DNA from: Streptomyces sp. Root431
Lineage (GTDB): Bacteria > Actinomycetota > Actinomycetes > Streptomycetales > Streptomycetaceae
Reading direction: 5' to 3'
Assembly: GCF_001426585.1 (NCBI RefSeq)
Contig: NZ_LMEI01000001.1
Location: forward strand, 433,317 to 497,316
DNA: 64,000 nucleotides
The position numbers and the translations under genes are program-made. The notes beneath the pieces were generated by a model. That model had not been told where the DNA came from. It saw nothing but the letters and a program-made list of their open reading frames with translations, and did no database searches. Positions 25,231-34,902 of this stretch are shown here, one piece after another; within the stretch, counting starts at the first letter, position 1; every line of letters begins with the position of its first letter.

Positions 25231-26388
25231 CTACGCAGGTCGCCCGAGGCCCGTCGGGAGCAGCGCCGTCACCCCGTACGCGCCGCCCTCCGCGCGGGCC
25301 TTCAGCGTGCCGCCCATGCTGACGACCCGTTCCTCCATGGAGAAGAGGCCGGTGCCGGTCGAGACGGGTGACGGGTCCGGCGGGGTCTTCGGCAGCGGGT
25401 TGCGCACCTCGATGCGCAGGTCGGGCCCCTCCACCGTGATGGCGACCGTCACCGGCAGGCCGGGCGCGTGCTTGGCGGCGTTCGTCAGGCACTCCTGGAC
25501 GACCCGGTGGACGGCCGCCTGCCGCAGCGGCGACAGCGCCTTCGCCGCGTCCGCGACCGTCAGGTCCACGGGGCTGCCCATCCGCTCGCTCTCCTCGGCG
25601 AGCGCGGCGAGCCCTTCGAGGCCGGGGGTGGCCGCGTCCCGGTCGGCGCGCCGCACGATCGTCTCGTTGAGCATGAGATGGGCGCGGCGGGCGGTGTCCG
25701 CGAGCTCCTCGAAGTCCTTCTGGTGCGCGTCGCCCCGCGCCCGTACGGCGAGGACCTCGGCCCGTACCGCGAGGACGGTGAGCTCGCGGCCGACCAGGTC
25801 GTGGACGTCCCGGCCGACGGAGATCCGCTCCTCCTGCACGGCCTGCCGGGCGGCGGCGTCGCGGCGCTGGACCTCCAGGGCGCGCACGAGGTCCTGGCGG
25901 TACGCGGCGATGCCGACGCCCGCCGCGAGGACGCCGATCGGGACGACGATGCTCAGGAAGTCGCTCAGGGTGTCGCCGTGCCGGGCGGGCCAGCCGGGCG
26001 TCTGGAAGAGGGCGAGCGCCACGCCGATGTAGAGCACGGTGGCGGCGACGGCGGCCCGCCGCCCACGGAACCGGCCGATCGAGTACAGCGCGAACTGGAT
26101 CATGGTGAGCTCGTGGAGCCACCCCATCAGGCCGAGCGCCACGAGGTACGGGACCCACGGCAGCCGGCGCCTGAGCACCAGCGTGGCCGCCCCGGCCGCG
26201 AGGACGATGGTCGCGGTGACCCCGGTGAGCGAGTTGTCGGCGCGGGCGAGACCCGGCACGTCGAGGACCATCAGGCCGAAGGCGCTCAGCGCGGCGACGA
26301 CGTCGAGGGCGCGGGGCGAGACGGCCCACCGGTCCACGCAACGGCGCAGCGCGGGGACGGTGGGGAGGCGGGACATGCCGTCCATCAT
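25231..26388 (-). CDS. NarL-type sensor histidine kinase, no adjacent cognate regulator
   Basis: The product has about 385 residues. The N-terminal half has five hydrophobic segments (about 25-150). The HisKA_3 dimerisation helix contains ERISVGRDVHDLVGRELTVL with the phospho-acceptor His. The ATPase domain has the N-box VVQECLTNAAKHAPG and the G-box STGTGLFSMEERV, after which the protein ends. Family members normally sit beside a LuxR-type response regulator, but none is seen on either side. The neighbours are the mbl actin (convergent, three bases apart) and a different kinase. The start is uncertain: ATGs lie at 26386-26388, 26383-26385 and 26374-26376, none with a strong ribosome site. 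Confidence 0.85.
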   Translation of the reverse strand: MMDGMSRLPTVPALRRCVDRWAVSPRALDVVAALSAFGLMVLDVPGLARADNSLTGVTATIVLAAGAATLVLRRRLPWVPYLVALGLMGWLHELTMIQFALYSIGRFRGRRAAVAATVLYIGVALALFQTPGWPARHGDTLSDFLSIVVPIGVLAAGVGIAAYRQDLVRALEVQRRDAAARQAVQEERISVGRDVHDLVGRELTVLAVRAEVLAVRARGDAHQKDFEELADTARRAHLMLNETIVRRADRDAATPGLEGLAALAEESERMGSPVDLTVADAAKALSPLRQAAVHRVVQECLTNAAKHAPGLPVTVAITVEGPDLRIEVRNPLPKTPPDPSPVSTGTGLFSMEERVVSMGGTLKARAEGGAYGVTALLPTGLGRPA

Positions 26389-26478
26389 CCAAGGTCTTTC
26401 GTCCCGAAACGGTGGACCCGAAGTCCCTTCTGGTGTGAGATCGGGCACTTCGCCCACATTGCTGTTTGACTCAGAAAT

Positions 26479-27624
26479 GTGCACGAAGCATCCCAGGAGC
26501 AGCTGTCCTTCGCCGCCGCGTTCCTCGACGCCCTCCCCCAGGCGGCCCTCCTCCTCGACCCCGACCTGCGGGTCGTCCGGGTGAACCGCCGCCTCACCAC
26601 CCTCCTGCGGCTGCCCGAAGGACTCGACCTCTCCCCCGGTACGCCACGGGAGCGGATCGTCGGCCATCTGGCCGGGATGCTGGACCGGCCCGAGGAGCGG
26701 GACCGCCTCCTGGAGGAGAGCGAGACGCACGGGCCCGTCACCCGCACCACCGACTACCACCTGCGGGACGGCCGGGTGCTGCGCCGCCGCCGGGCCCCGG
26801 TCGGCGACGGCGCACGGCCGCTCGGGCACCTGTGGCTCGTGGAGGACGTGACGCGGCAGCGCGAGGCGGAGGAGGGGCTGTACGGGCAGGTACGGAAGCT
26901 GGCGGCGCTCGCCGACGAGCGGGCCGCCTTCGCCGGCCGGACCCTGCACGAGCTGCGGACCCCGCTCGCCACCGTCCTGAGCTTCGCCGAACTGCTCCTC
27001 GACCCGGTCTCCGGGCCGCTGAACCCGGAGCAGATCTCGTACGTGGACGCCGTCCGGCGCAACGCGCTGCGGATGCGCTCGGTGGCCGAGGACCTGCCGA
27101 GGGCGGCCGCCGGCGGGCCCCGCGCCGAGCCGCGGCTCGGCCAGGTCCTCGTCGACGAGCTGATCGAGCGCGTGGTCCTCGAAGCGCTCCAGCGGTCCGA
27201 GGGCGGCGGCCCGTACATCGCGGCCGACTGCCCGCCCGGCGGCCCGCCGCTCGTCGCCGACGCCGGGATGCTGACGGGCGCCCTGGAGGAACTCCTCGGC
27301 AACGCGCTGCGCTTCACCCCGGAGGACGGCCGGGTCGAGGTGGTCGGCCGCCCCGCCGACGACCACTGGACGATCCAGGTCAAGGACACCGGCATCGGGA
27401 TCCCGCTGGAGTACCACGAGGAGATCTTCACCCCGTTCGTCCGCGCGCCCAACGCCCGCCGCGAGGGCTTCCCCGGCACCGGGCTCGGCCTGGCGGGCGC
27501 ACTGGACGCCGTACGGCTGCACGGCGGCGCCATCACGGTCCGCGACCGCGAGGGGCCGGGCGCCGTCTTCACCGTCCGGCTGCCGCTCGCCGGCCGCCGC
27601 GCCGCCGGGGCGGCCCGCCCGTGA
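26479..27624 (+). CDS. Cytosolic PAS-domain sensor histidine kinase
   Basis: The product has 381 residues and no membrane segment. A PAS-like domain occupies about 12-130 (PQAALLLDPDLRVVRVNRR). The HisKA domain has the H-box TLHELRTPLATVLSF with His157 as phospho-acceptor. The ATPase domain (about 235-370) has the N-box EELLGNALRFTPEDG, the G1-box DTGIGIP and the G2-box GTGLGLAG. It should autophosphorylate and pass phosphate to the regulator whose GTG overlaps its stop (GTGA). The start is the GTG at 26479, because an overlapping ATG is in another frame. It is divergent from the kinase at 25231, with about 90 bases between them. Confidence 0.9.
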   Translation: MHEASQEQLSFAAAFLDALPQAALLLDPDLRVVRVNRRLTTLLRLPEGLDLSPGTPRERIVGHLAGMLDRPEERDRLLEESETHGPVTRTTDYHLRDGRVLRRRRAPVGDGARPLGHLWLVEDVTRQREAEEGLYGQVRKLAALADERAAFAGRTLHELRTPLATVLSFAELLLDPVSGPLNPEQISYVDAVRRNALRMRSVAEDLPRAAAGGPRAEPRLGQVLVDELIERVVLEALQRSEGGGPYIAADCPPGGPPLVADAGMLTGALEELLGNALRFTPEDGRVEVVGRPADDHWTIQVKDTGIGIPLEYHEEIFTPFVRAPNARREGFPGTGLGLAGALDAVRLHGGAITVRDREGPGAVFTVRLPLAGRRAAGAARP

Positions 27625-28340
27625 CCCGGCTGCTGATCGTCGAGGACGACCCCGACCTCGCCCTGGCCCTGCGGGTCCTCCTCACCCGGCACGGGTACGA
27701 GGTCTCCGTCGCCGCCGACGGCCGCGAGGCCCTCCGGCTGCTCTTCGCCGAACGCCCGGCCCTGATGGTCCTCGACCTGCTCCTGCCCGAGCTCGACGGC
27801 TGGGAGGTCCTCGACCGCACCCGGGACATGAGCGACCTGCCGGTCCTCGTCCTCTCCGGCCTCGGCGACGTCGACGACCGGGTCCGCGGGCTGCGCTCGG
27901 GCGCCGACGACTACCTGGTCAAACCCTTCGACCGGACGGAGCTGCTGGCCCGCGTCGAGGCCCTGCTGCGCAGGTCGGGGCCCCGGCACTGGGTGGGCGC
28001 GCACGTCGAGGAGGACCTGCGGCTCGTGCCGGAGCGGCGCGCCGCGCTCTGGCAGGGCGGCGAGATCCGGCTCAGCGACATCGAGTACCGCCTGCTCCAG
28101 GTCCTGGTCCGCAACCGCGGCCGGGTCGTCACCACCGAACAGCTCCTCGACCAGGTCTGGGACGACGCGCTGGCCATCGGACGCGACCGGGTGAAGTTCG
28201 CGGTCCTCCGCCTCCGCCGCAAACTCCGCACCGCCGGCGGCCCCCACTCCCGCGACCCCCTGGAAGCGGTACGGGGCCTGGGCTACCGCTACGAGACCGC
28301 GGACCGCCCGACCGGGCTCGACCGGAGCGCGGGCGGCTAG
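27621..28340 (+). CDS. OmpR-family response regulator
   Basis: The product has 239 residues. The receiver domain (1-120) has acidic residues in VEDDPD, phospho-acceptor Asp52 (VLDLLLPELDG), Ser79 and Lys101 (VKPFD). The winged-helix DNA-binding domain (about 135-225) has DIEYRLLQVLVRNRGRVVT, RDRVKFAVLRLRRKL and GLGYRY, typical of the OmpR/PhoB type. It overlaps the kinase gene by four bases, so the two are a cognate pair. The next gene downstream, the UDP-GlcNAc epimerase, is preceded by two near-identical direct repeats that are a plausible binding site. Confidence 0.93.
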   Translation: MTRLLIVEDDPDLALALRVLLTRHGYEVSVAADGREALRLLFAERPALMVLDLLLPELDGWEVLDRTRDMSDLPVLVLSGLGDVDDRVRGLRSGADDYLVKPFDRTELLARVEALLRRSGPRHWVGAHVEEDLRLVPERRAALWQGGEIRLSDIEYRLLQVLVRNRGRVVTTEQLLDQVWDDALAIGRDRVKFAVLRLRRKLRTAGGPHSRDPLEAVRGLGYRYETADRPTGLDRSAGG

Positions 28341-28351
28341 GACTGCCCGTC

Positions 28352-28410
28352 CGGCGTGACCCGTGCCACCCCGGATCAGGAGCGGCGTGACCCGTACCAC
28401 CCCGGAACAG
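28352..28410 (+). promoter_or_regulatory. Pair of 28-bp direct repeats before the epimerase gene
   Basis: Two 28-bp copies (28352-28379 and 28383-28410) differ at only two positions and are spaced 31 bp start to start, about three helical turns. Each contains GGCGTGACCCGT and CACCCCGGA. They sit 12 bases after the regulator stop and 111 bases before the epimerase start. Direct repeats at this spacing are the usual form of OmpR-type binding sites, though a simple duplication is possible. Confidence 0.5.
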
Positions 28411-28521
28411 GGCCGGAAGTCCCGGCCGGACGTCCCGACCTTCCGCGCCCGCCCGCATGGCAACCGTTCCGCAACCGAACGCCACCGGAGCGCGCGACCG
28501 TCGCCCGTCAGCGTCCAGGGC

Positions 28522-29691
28522 ATGAAGACTCTCCCCGCCCGCAGCGTCGCCGTCGTCCTCGGAACCCGCCCCGAACTGGTCAAGCTCGCCGAGCTCATCC
28601 GCGCCCTCGGCCCCGCCGCCCGGGTCGTCCACACCGGCCAGCACTACGACGACGGGCTCTCCGGCAGCTTCCTCGACGAGCTGGGACTGCCGGAGCCGGA
28701 GTACCTCACCGGGGTCGGCGGGCAGCCCCGGGCCGTCCAGGTCGCCGCCGCCCTCACCGGCCTCGACGAGCGCTTCGCCGCCGAGCCGCCGCTCGCCGTC
28801 GTCGTCCAGGGCGACACGAACGCCGCGCTCTCCGGCGCCCTCGCCGCCAACGCCCGCTCCGTCCCGCTCGTCCACGTCGAGGCAGGGCTGCGCAGCCACG
28901 ACCGGGCCATGCCCGAGGAGCACAACCGGGTCCTCATCGACCGGCTCGCCGACGTCCTGTGCGCGGCCACCCCCGACAACCGCGACCTGCTCCTCGCCGA
29001 GGGCGTGCCCGAGGAGCGGATCGCCGTCACCGGCAACACCGTCGTCGAGGCCGTCCACGACCACCTCCCGCCGCCGGAGGAGCGGGCGCGCCTGCTCGCC
29101 GTCAGCGGTCTCGCCCCCGACGGGTACGTCCTGGCGACCGTCCACCGCCCGGAGAACACCGACGACCCCGCCGCGCTCGCCGCCGTCCTGGAGGAGCTCG
29201 CCGCCCTCGCCCGCGAGCTGCCGGTCGTCCTCCCCCTCCACCCCCGCACCCGCGCCCGCATCGAGACGGCGGGCCTGCTGCCGCTCCTCGACGGCCTGAC
29301 GGTGCTGCCCCCGGCCGGGTACGGCACCTTCCTCGCCCTCGCCCGGCACGCGGCGCTGATCGTCTCGGACTCCGGCGGCATCCAGGAGGAGACGACGGTC
29401 CTCGGCCGCCCGCTGGTGGTCGTCCGCCGCTCCACCGAACGCCCCGAGTCCCTCACCGACTTCGCCGACCTCGTCGAGCCGGGCCCCGGGATCGGCGAGG
29501 CGGCGCGCCGCCGGCTCGCGGAGGGCGGGCTCGGCCTGCGGCGCCTGGGCACGCTCCCCAGCCCGTACGGCGACGGCACCGCCTCCGACCGGATCGCCGG
29601 GCTGCTCAGGAACCTGATCGCCGGGCGGGACACGGCCCCGTCCGTCCCGCACCGGACCCACGCGACCGCGACCCACGCCACCGCGGCCTGA
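28522..29691 (+). CDS. wecB: UDP-N-acetylglucosamine 2-epimerase (non-hydrolysing type)
   Basis: The product has 389 residues, the standard family length. Diagnostic segments are GTRPELVKLAELI, GQHYDDGLSG, VVVQGDTNAALSG, VHVEAGLRSHD, MPEEHNRVLID, TGNTVVEAV, TVHRPENTDDP and SDSGGIQEE. These carry the catalytic acid residues and the His of the E. coli enzyme. It interconverts UDP-GlcNAc and UDP-ManNAc for wall or capsule polymers such as linkage units. The ATG at 28522 is chosen because family similarity begins a few residues in. A CCAGGG lies very close upstream. The C-terminal 20 residues are a His/Thr/Ala-rich tail. It is followed by a GT2 gene 47 bases away, with which it is probably co-transcribed. 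Confidence 0.93.
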   Translation: MKTLPARSVAVVLGTRPELVKLAELIRALGPAARVVHTGQHYDDGLSGSFLDELGLPEPEYLTGVGGQPRAVQVAAALTGLDERFAAEPPLAVVVQGDTNAALSGALAANARSVPLVHVEAGLRSHDRAMPEEHNRVLIDRLADVLCAATPDNRDLLLAEGVPEERIAVTGNTVVEAVHDHLPPPEERARLLAVSGLAPDGYVLATVHRPENTDDPAALAAVLEELAALARELPVVLPLHPRTRARIETAGLLPLLDGLTVLPPAGYGTFLALARHAALIVSDSGGIQEETTVLGRPLVVVRRSTERPESLTDFADLVEPGPGIGEAARRRLAEGGLGLRRLGTLPSPYGDGTASDRIAGLLRNLIAGRDTAPSVPHRTHATATHATAA

Positions 29692-29738
29692 GCCCACCGA
29701 GCGCCCGCCCCCTCCCCCGCACCCCACCGGAGACCCCC

Positions 29739-31091
29739 ATGAGCCTCCACCTCCTGCTGTACGTCTTCCCGTTCCTCCTCCTCGCCGGCTTCCTCGTCTA
29801 CTGGGCGGGCGCCCGGTACGCCTACGCGCGCCGCCGACCCTCCGAGCTCGGCGACCCGACCGCGTACGACTGGCACTTCTTCGTCCCCTGCCGGGATGAG
29901 GAAGCCGTCATCGCGACCACGGTCACCCGGCTGCGCACCGACTTCCCCACCGCGCACGTCTGGGTCATCGACGACGCCAGCGACGACCTGACCGCCCCGA
30001 TCGTCACCGCCCTCGCCGGCCAGGACCCCCACATCCACCTGGTCTCCCGCAGGCGCCCCGACGCCCGGATCGGCAAGGGCGCGGCCCTCAACGCCGCCTA
30101 CACCGCCCTGAACACCCACCTCGGCGAGACGACCGGCACCGACCGCGCCCGCGTCATCGTCTGCGTCGTCGACGCCGACGGCCAGGTCGGCCCCGACGCC
30201 CTCGCGCACGTCAGCGGCCCCGACGCCTTCGCCGACCCCGACATGGGCGGCGTCCAGATCGGCGTACGGATGCGCAACGTCGACGACGAGCGCCCGCTCG
30301 CCGACCGGGGACGCCTCGCCAACGCCTACGCCCGGCTCCTCATCCGCATGCAGGACGTCGAGTTCGCCGTCTCCAACACCGGCATGCAGCTCCTGCGCCG
30401 CCGCACCGGCTCCGTCGGCCTCGGCGGCAACGGCCAGTTCACCCGGCTCACCGCCCTCGACCGCATCGCCGCGGCCGAGCGCCGCCCGTGGCAGCAGGAC
30501 GCCCTCCTGGAGGACTACGAACTGGGCCTCCACATGCGCCTCGCCGGCTACCAGGTCACCCACGTCGCCGACACCTGGGTCACGCAGGAAGCGCTCCCGT
30601 ACACCCGCCGCTTCCTCACCCAGCGCACCCGCTGGGCGCAGGGCAACATCACCTGCGTGCGGTACGCGAACCGCATCATCGGCTCCCGCCACTACAAGGC
30701 CCGCGGCGTCCTGGAATCCCTCTACACGTTCTTCCAGCCGATCGCCCACCTCGCGACCCTGGTCCTCACCGCGGTCATGCTGGTCGCCCTCGTCCTCGGC
30801 GGCGGCGCGGCCGAGGTCGTGCTCGCCGCCTGGCCCCTCGCGCTCGCCCTGGCGGTCGTCTCGATCGTCCCGTTCCTGCTCTGGGGCCCGGTCTACCGCC
30901 GCGAGTTCGCCCCGGACCGCTCCCGGATCAAGGGCCTCCTCTGGGGCTTCGCGCTCTGGCTGTACGCGTACCACCTGTTCGTCGTCTCGGCGCGCGGCTT
31001 CGTCCGCCTCGTCCGCGGCCGCACCGGCTGGGCCAAGACCCGCCGCAACTCCGAGACGGCGGGCGTCGGCCCGGTCGCCACGGAGTCCTGA
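29739..31091 (+). CDS. Membrane GT2 glycosyltransferase (processive type)
   Basis: The product has 450 residues: one N-terminal membrane helix (about 4-25), a cytoplasmic GT-A domain (45-320) and three or four C-terminal membrane helices (about 320-425). The catalytic motifs of processive inverting synthases are present: the DxD of VVDADGQ, the ED of LLEDYELG and QxxRW in QRTRWAQGN. Processive members make hyaluronan, poly-GlcNAc and similar polysaccharides and push them through the membrane. The start is the ATG at 29739, with GGAG eight bases upstream. With the epimerase it probably assembles an N-acetylhexosamine polymer, but product and direction are unknown. Confidence 0.9.
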   Translation: MSLHLLLYVFPFLLLAGFLVYWAGARYAYARRRPSELGDPTAYDWHFFVPCRDEEAVIATTVTRLRTDFPTAHVWVIDDASDDLTAPIVTALAGQDPHIHLVSRRRPDARIGKGAALNAAYTALNTHLGETTGTDRARVIVCVVDADGQVGPDALAHVSGPDAFADPDMGGVQIGVRMRNVDDERPLADRGRLANAYARLLIRMQDVEFAVSNTGMQLLRRRTGSVGLGGNGQFTRLTALDRIAAAERRPWQQDALLEDYELGLHMRLAGYQVTHVADTWVTQEALPYTRRFLTQRTRWAQGNITCVRYANRIIGSRHYKARGVLESLYTFFQPIAHLATLVLTAVMLVALVLGGGAAEVVLAAWPLALALAVVSIVPFLLWGPVYRREFAPDRSRIKGLLWGFALWLYAYHLFVVSARGFVRLVRGRTGWAKTRRNSETAGVGPVATES

Positions 31092-31103
31092 CGGGGGTAC
31101 GCG

Positions 31104-31143
31104 AAAGGGGCCCGGAACCGAGCATCGGTTCCGGGCCCCTTTT
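31104..31143. terminator. Bidirectional terminator
   Basis: An 18-bp perfect inverted repeat (AAAGGGGCCCGGAACCGA, GCA loop, complement) lies between two convergent genes, 13 bases after the GT2 stop and about seven bases before the valS stop. It has T-runs on both strands. Confidence 0.9.
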
Positions 31144-31149
31144 GCCGTA

Positions 31150-33771
31150 CTAGGCCTGCGGCAGGTTCGCCAGCTGGTTCTGGATACGGGCGATGTCCTC
31201 GTCCGCCTTGGCGAGGCGGCCACGGATCTTGTCGACCACGTTGTCCGGGGCCTTGGCGAGGAAGGCCTCGTTGCCGAGCTTCCCGTTCGCCTGGGCCTTC
31301 TCCTTCTCGGCGGCCGCGAGGTCCTTCGCGAGGCGCTTGCGCTCCGCCTCGACGTCGATCGTGCCCGACAGGTCGAGCGCGACCGTCGCACCGGCGACCG
31401 GCAGGGAGGCGGTGGCGGAGAAGCCCTCGCCCTCCGGCTGGAGGCGCAGCAGCTGACGGATGGCCGCCTCGTGCGGGGCCAGCGCCGTACCGGTCACGTC
31501 CAGCCGGGCCGGGACCTTCTGACCGGGCTGGAGACCCTGGTCGGAACGGAAGCGGCGGACCTCGGTGACGACCTGCTGGACCAGCTCGATCTCCTTCTCG
31601 GCGGCCTCGTCGCGGAAGCCACTGTCCTTCGGCCAGTCCGCGACGACGAGGGACTCGCCGCCGGTGAGGGTGGTCCACAGGGTGTCCGTGACGAACGGGA
31701 CGATCGGGTGCAGCAGGCGCAGGGTGACGTCGAGGACCTCACCGAGGACCCGCGCCGAGACCTTGGCCTGCTCGCCGCCGTCGAAGAAGGTCGTCTTGGA
31801 CAGCTCGACGTACCAGTCGAAGACCTCGTCCCACGCGAAGTGGTAGAGGGCGTCGGCGAGCTTCGCGAACTGGTAGTCGTCGTAGAAGGCGTCCGCCTCG
31901 GAGACGACCTTGTTCAGTCGCGAGAGGATCCAGCGGTCGGTCGCCGACATGTCCGCGACGTCCGGCAGCGGGCCCTCGACCGTGGCGCCGTTCATCATGG
32001 CGAAACGGGTCGCGTTCCAGATCTTGTTGGCGAAGTTCCGGGACGCCTGGACCCAGTCCTCGCCGATCGGGACGTCGACGCCCGGGTTGGCGCCCTTGGC
32101 CAGGGTGAAGCGCAGGGCGTCGGAGCCGTACTTGTCCATCCAGTCCAGCGGGTTGACCGTGTTCCCGAACGACTTCGACATCTTCTTGCCGAACTCGTCA
32201 CGGACCATGCCGTGGAACGCGATCGTGCGGAACGGCGGCTGGCCGTCCATCGCGTACAGGCCGAACATCATCATGCGGGCGACCCAGAAGAACATCAGGT
32301 CGTAGCCGGTGACCAGGACGGAGTTCGGGTAGAACTTCTCCAGGTCCGGCGTCTTCTCGGGCCAGCCCATCGTCGAGAACGGCCACAGGCCCGACGAGAA
32401 CCACGTGTCGAGGACGTCGGTGTCCTGCGTCCAGCCCTCGCCCGTCGGCGGCTGCTCGTCGGGGCCGACGCAGACCAGCTCGCCGTTCGGACCGTGCCAG
32501 ACGGGGATGCGGTGGCCCCACCACAGCTGGCGCGAGATGCACCAGTCGTTGAGGTTGTCGACCCAGTCGAAGTAGCGCTGCGACATGTCGGCCGGGTGGA
32601 TGTTCACCTGACCGTCGCGGACCGCGTCGCCGGCGGCCTTGGCCAGCGTCTCGACCTTGACCCACCACTGGAGGGACAGTCGCGGCTCCAGCGTCGTCTT
32701 GCAGCGCGAGCAGTGCCCGACCGAGTGCGAGTACGGACGCTTCTCGGCGACGATCCGGCCCTCGGCGCGCAGGGCGGCGACGATCGCGGAACGGGCCTCG
32801 AAGCGGTCCAGGCCCTGGAAGGGGCCGTGGACGGTGATGACGCCGCGCTCGTCGAGGACCTCGATGGACTCAAGGCCGTGGCGCTGGCCGATGGCGAAGT
32901 CGTTCGGGTCGTGCGCCGGGGTCACCTTGACGGCGCCGGTGCCGAACTCGGGGTCGACGTGCGTGTCGGCGACGACCGGGATGGTCCGGTCGGTCAGCGG
33001 CAGCTTGATCTGCTTGCCGATGAGGTGGGCGTAGCGCTCGTCGTCGGGGTGGACGGCGACGGCGGTGTCACCGAGCATCGTCTCGGCGCGGGTGGTGGCG
33101 ACGACGATGGTGTCGTCGCCCTCGCCGTACTGCATGGAGACGAGCTCGCCGTCGTCGTCCTGGTAGTCGACCTCGATGTCGGAGATGGCCGTCAGACAGC
33201 GCGGGCACCAGTTGATGATGCGCTCGGCGCGGTAGATCAGGCCGTCGTCGAACATCTTCTTGAAGACGGTCTGGACGGCGCGGGACAGGCCCTCGTCCAT
33301 GGTGAAGCGGTCCCGGCTCCACGCCAGGCCCTCGCCGAGGCGGCGCATCTGGCCGGCGATCTGACCGCCGGACTCGGCCTTCCACTCCCAGACGCGCTCG
33401 ACGAAGGCCTCGCGGCCCAGGTCGTGGCGGGACTTGCCCTCCTTGGCGAGCTCGCGCTCGACGACGTTCTGGGTGGCGATGCCGGCGTGGTCCATGCCGG
33501 GCTGCCACAGCGTCTCGAAGCCCTGCATGCGCTTGCGGCGGGTGAGGGCGTCGATCAGCGTGTGCTCGAAGGCGTGGCCCAGGTGCAGCGATCCGGTGAC
33601 GTTCGGCGGCGGGATGACGATCGTGTACGCGGGCTTCTCGCTCTTCGCGTCCACCTCGAAGTAGCCACGCTCTACCCAGCGCTCGTACAGCGGCCCCTCT
33701 ACCTCGGCCGGCGCGTACTGGGTCGGCAGTTCGGTGGTGGGCGCTGTCTGCTGCTGAGTGTTCTCGGTCAC
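31150..33771 (-). CDS. valS: Valyl-tRNA synthetase
   Basis: The product has 873 residues, typical for class I ValRS. The HIGH-equivalent is HLGH (63-66, in [14 protein letters not shown]) and the KMSKS loop is near 527-531. An editing domain lies in about 190-320, and the C-terminal coiled-coil arm is [19 protein letters not shown]. It charges tRNA-Val and hydrolyses mischarged threonine. The ATG at 33769-33771 opens a poorly conserved Thr/Gln-rich leader of about 18 residues. I see no T-box in the 138-base upstream region. Confidence 0.97.
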   Translation of the reverse strand: MTENTQQQTAPTTELPTQYAPAEVEGPLYERWVERGYFEVDAKSEKPAYTIVIPPPNVTGSLHLGHAFEHTLIDALTRRKRMQGFETLWQPGMDHAGIATQNVVERELAKEGKSRHDLGREAFVERVWEWKAESGGQIAGQMRRLGEGLAWSRDRFTMDEGLSRAVQTVFKKMFDDGLIYRAERIINWCPRCLTAISDIEVDYQDDDGELVSMQYGEGDDTIVVATTRAETMLGDTAVAVHPDDERYAHLIGKQIKLPLTDRTIPVVADTHVDPEFGTGAVKVTPAHDPNDFAIGQRHGLESIEVLDERGVITVHGPFQGLDRFEARSAIVAALRAEGRIVAEKRPYSHSVGHCSRCKTTLEPRLSLQWWVKVETLAKAAGDAVRDGQVNIHPADMSQRYFDWVDNLNDWCISRQLWWGHRIPVWHGPNGELVCVGPDEQPPTGEGWTQDTDVLDTWFSSGLWPFSTMGWPEKTPDLEKFYPNSVLVTGYDLMFFWVARMMMFGLYAMDGQPPFRTIAFHGMVRDEFGKKMSKSFGNTVNPLDWMDKYGSDALRFTLAKGANPGVDVPIGEDWVQASRNFANKIWNATRFAMMNGATVEGPLPDVADMSATDRWILSRLNKVVSEADAFYDDYQFAKLADALYHFAWDEVFDWYVELSKTTFFDGGEQAKVSARVLGEVLDVTLRLLHPIVPFVTDTLWTTLTGGESLVVADWPKDSGFRDEAAEKEIELVQQVVTEVRRFRSDQGLQPGQKVPARLDVTGTALAPHEAAIRQLLRLQPEGEGFSATASLPVAGATVALDLSGTIDVEAERKRLAKDLAAAEKEKAQANGKLGNEAFLAKAPDNVVDKIRGRLAKADEDIARIQNQLANLPQA

Positions 33772-33909
33772 GGGCCCAGTTTAGGGGTGTCCCCGCCTTG
33801 TCCTGAAACGCTTTGGTTCGGTAACGGTGTGGCCCCCGCCGCACTTCGTGGTCTTCGCTTCCGCCAGGATGTTCGGCAGACATAAACATCCTGTGAGGGG
33901 AACCTGTCG

Positions 33910-34878
33910 ATGAGCTACAACCAGCCCGGCCCGTACGGCGGCCAGCCGCCCCAGCAGCCCGGCCCCTACGGCCAGCAGCCGGGCCCGTACGGCCAGCAGC
34001 CGCAGCAGCCCGGCCCGTACGGCCAGCCGCAGGCTCCGCAGCCGGGTTACGGATACCCCCAGCAGGCCCCGCAGGGCGTCCCGCCGCAGCAGCCCCCCTA
34101 CGGCTACCCGCAGCAGGGCCAGCAGCCCAACCCGTACGGCCAGCAGCCCCCGTACGGCGCCCCCCAGGGCCCCGGCGGCTACGTCCCCCACCCCCCGGCC
34201 CCGAAGAAGTCCAAGGCCGGCTGGATCATCGGCGCGGTCGCGGTCGTGGCGGCGCTCGGCGTGGGCGCGTACTTCGTCTTCGGCGGCGGCGGCGCGTCGG
34301 TCGCGGACGACGGCCCGCACAAGCTGACCACCCCGGACACGGTGCTCACCGAGTACAAGAAGAAGCCGGGCAAGGAGGGCGGCGACAAGGACTCCCTCAA
34401 GGAGGCCCAGCAGAACGGCGTCAAGAACGCCACGAACGTCGGCGCCAGCTACGAGGTGAAGGACGCCGCCAACCCGCTCGGCGGCAAGATCCTCTCCTTC
34501 AGCGGCCTCTACGGCGAGATCGACGACCCCGAGAAGGTCGTCGACAACGTCTTCGCGAGCATCAAGGCGGAGTCCGAGAAGGACACGACCAGCACGGCCG
34601 GGGAACCGAAGATGGCACTGGTCGGCAGCCCGCAGGAGTTCACTCCTGCGGAGCTGGACGGCGCCGTTCTCAAGTGCCAGCAGGCCAAGTCCGAGGCCGA
34701 CCAGGCCAAGTCCACCCCGGCGTTCGCCATGACCATGTGCGTGTGGGCGGACCACAGCACGGTCGGCTACGTGGCCCCGGTGAACGTCGCCGACATGCTC
34801 GCGGGCAAGCAGGGCTCGATGGATGACGCCGCCTCCATCACCGCCAAGCTCCGCAAGGAGATCCGCGTCAAGCTCTGA
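33910..34878 (+). CDS. Pro/Gln/Gly/Tyr-rich single-pass membrane protein
   Basis: The product has 322 residues. Residues 1-95 are a low-complexity region built on repeats of GPYGQQPQQP and GYPQQ. One membrane helix follows (about 102-122, AGWIIGAVAVVAALGVGAYF), then a 200-residue extracytoplasmic domain with one conserved-looking Cys pair (LKCQQAK and TMCVWAD). Proteins of this layout are common in actinobacteria, but I cannot assign a function. The repeat-rich tail is presumably cytoplasmic and disordered. It has its own ribosome site (GAGGGGAA) and a strong terminator. Confidence 0.85.
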   Translation: MSYNQPGPYGGQPPQQPGPYGQQPGPYGQQPQQPGPYGQPQAPQPGYGYPQQAPQGVPPQQPPYGYPQQGQQPNPYGQQPPYGAPQGPGGYVPHPPAPKKSKAGWIIGAVAVVAALGVGAYFVFGGGGASVADDGPHKLTTPDTVLTEYKKKPGKEGGDKDSLKEAQQNGVKNATNVGASYEVKDAANPLGGKILSFSGLYGEIDDPEKVVDNVFASIKAESEKDTTSTAGEPKMALVGSPQEFTPAELDGAVLKCQQAKSEADQAKSTPAFAMTMCVWADHSTVGYVAPVNVADMLAGKQGSMDDAASITAKLRKEIRVKL

Positions 34879-34902
34879 ACCCCGGAGTCACCGACCGGAC
34901 AT

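Noticed and set aside
28352..28410. Two-unit CRISPR-like repeat.
   Set aside because: Only two copies with a three-base gap and no cas genes nearby.
33772..33909. A T-box riboswitch upstream of valS.
   Set aside because: No specifier loop, T-box consensus or antiterminator stem is visible, and actinobacterial T-boxes are mainly at ileS.
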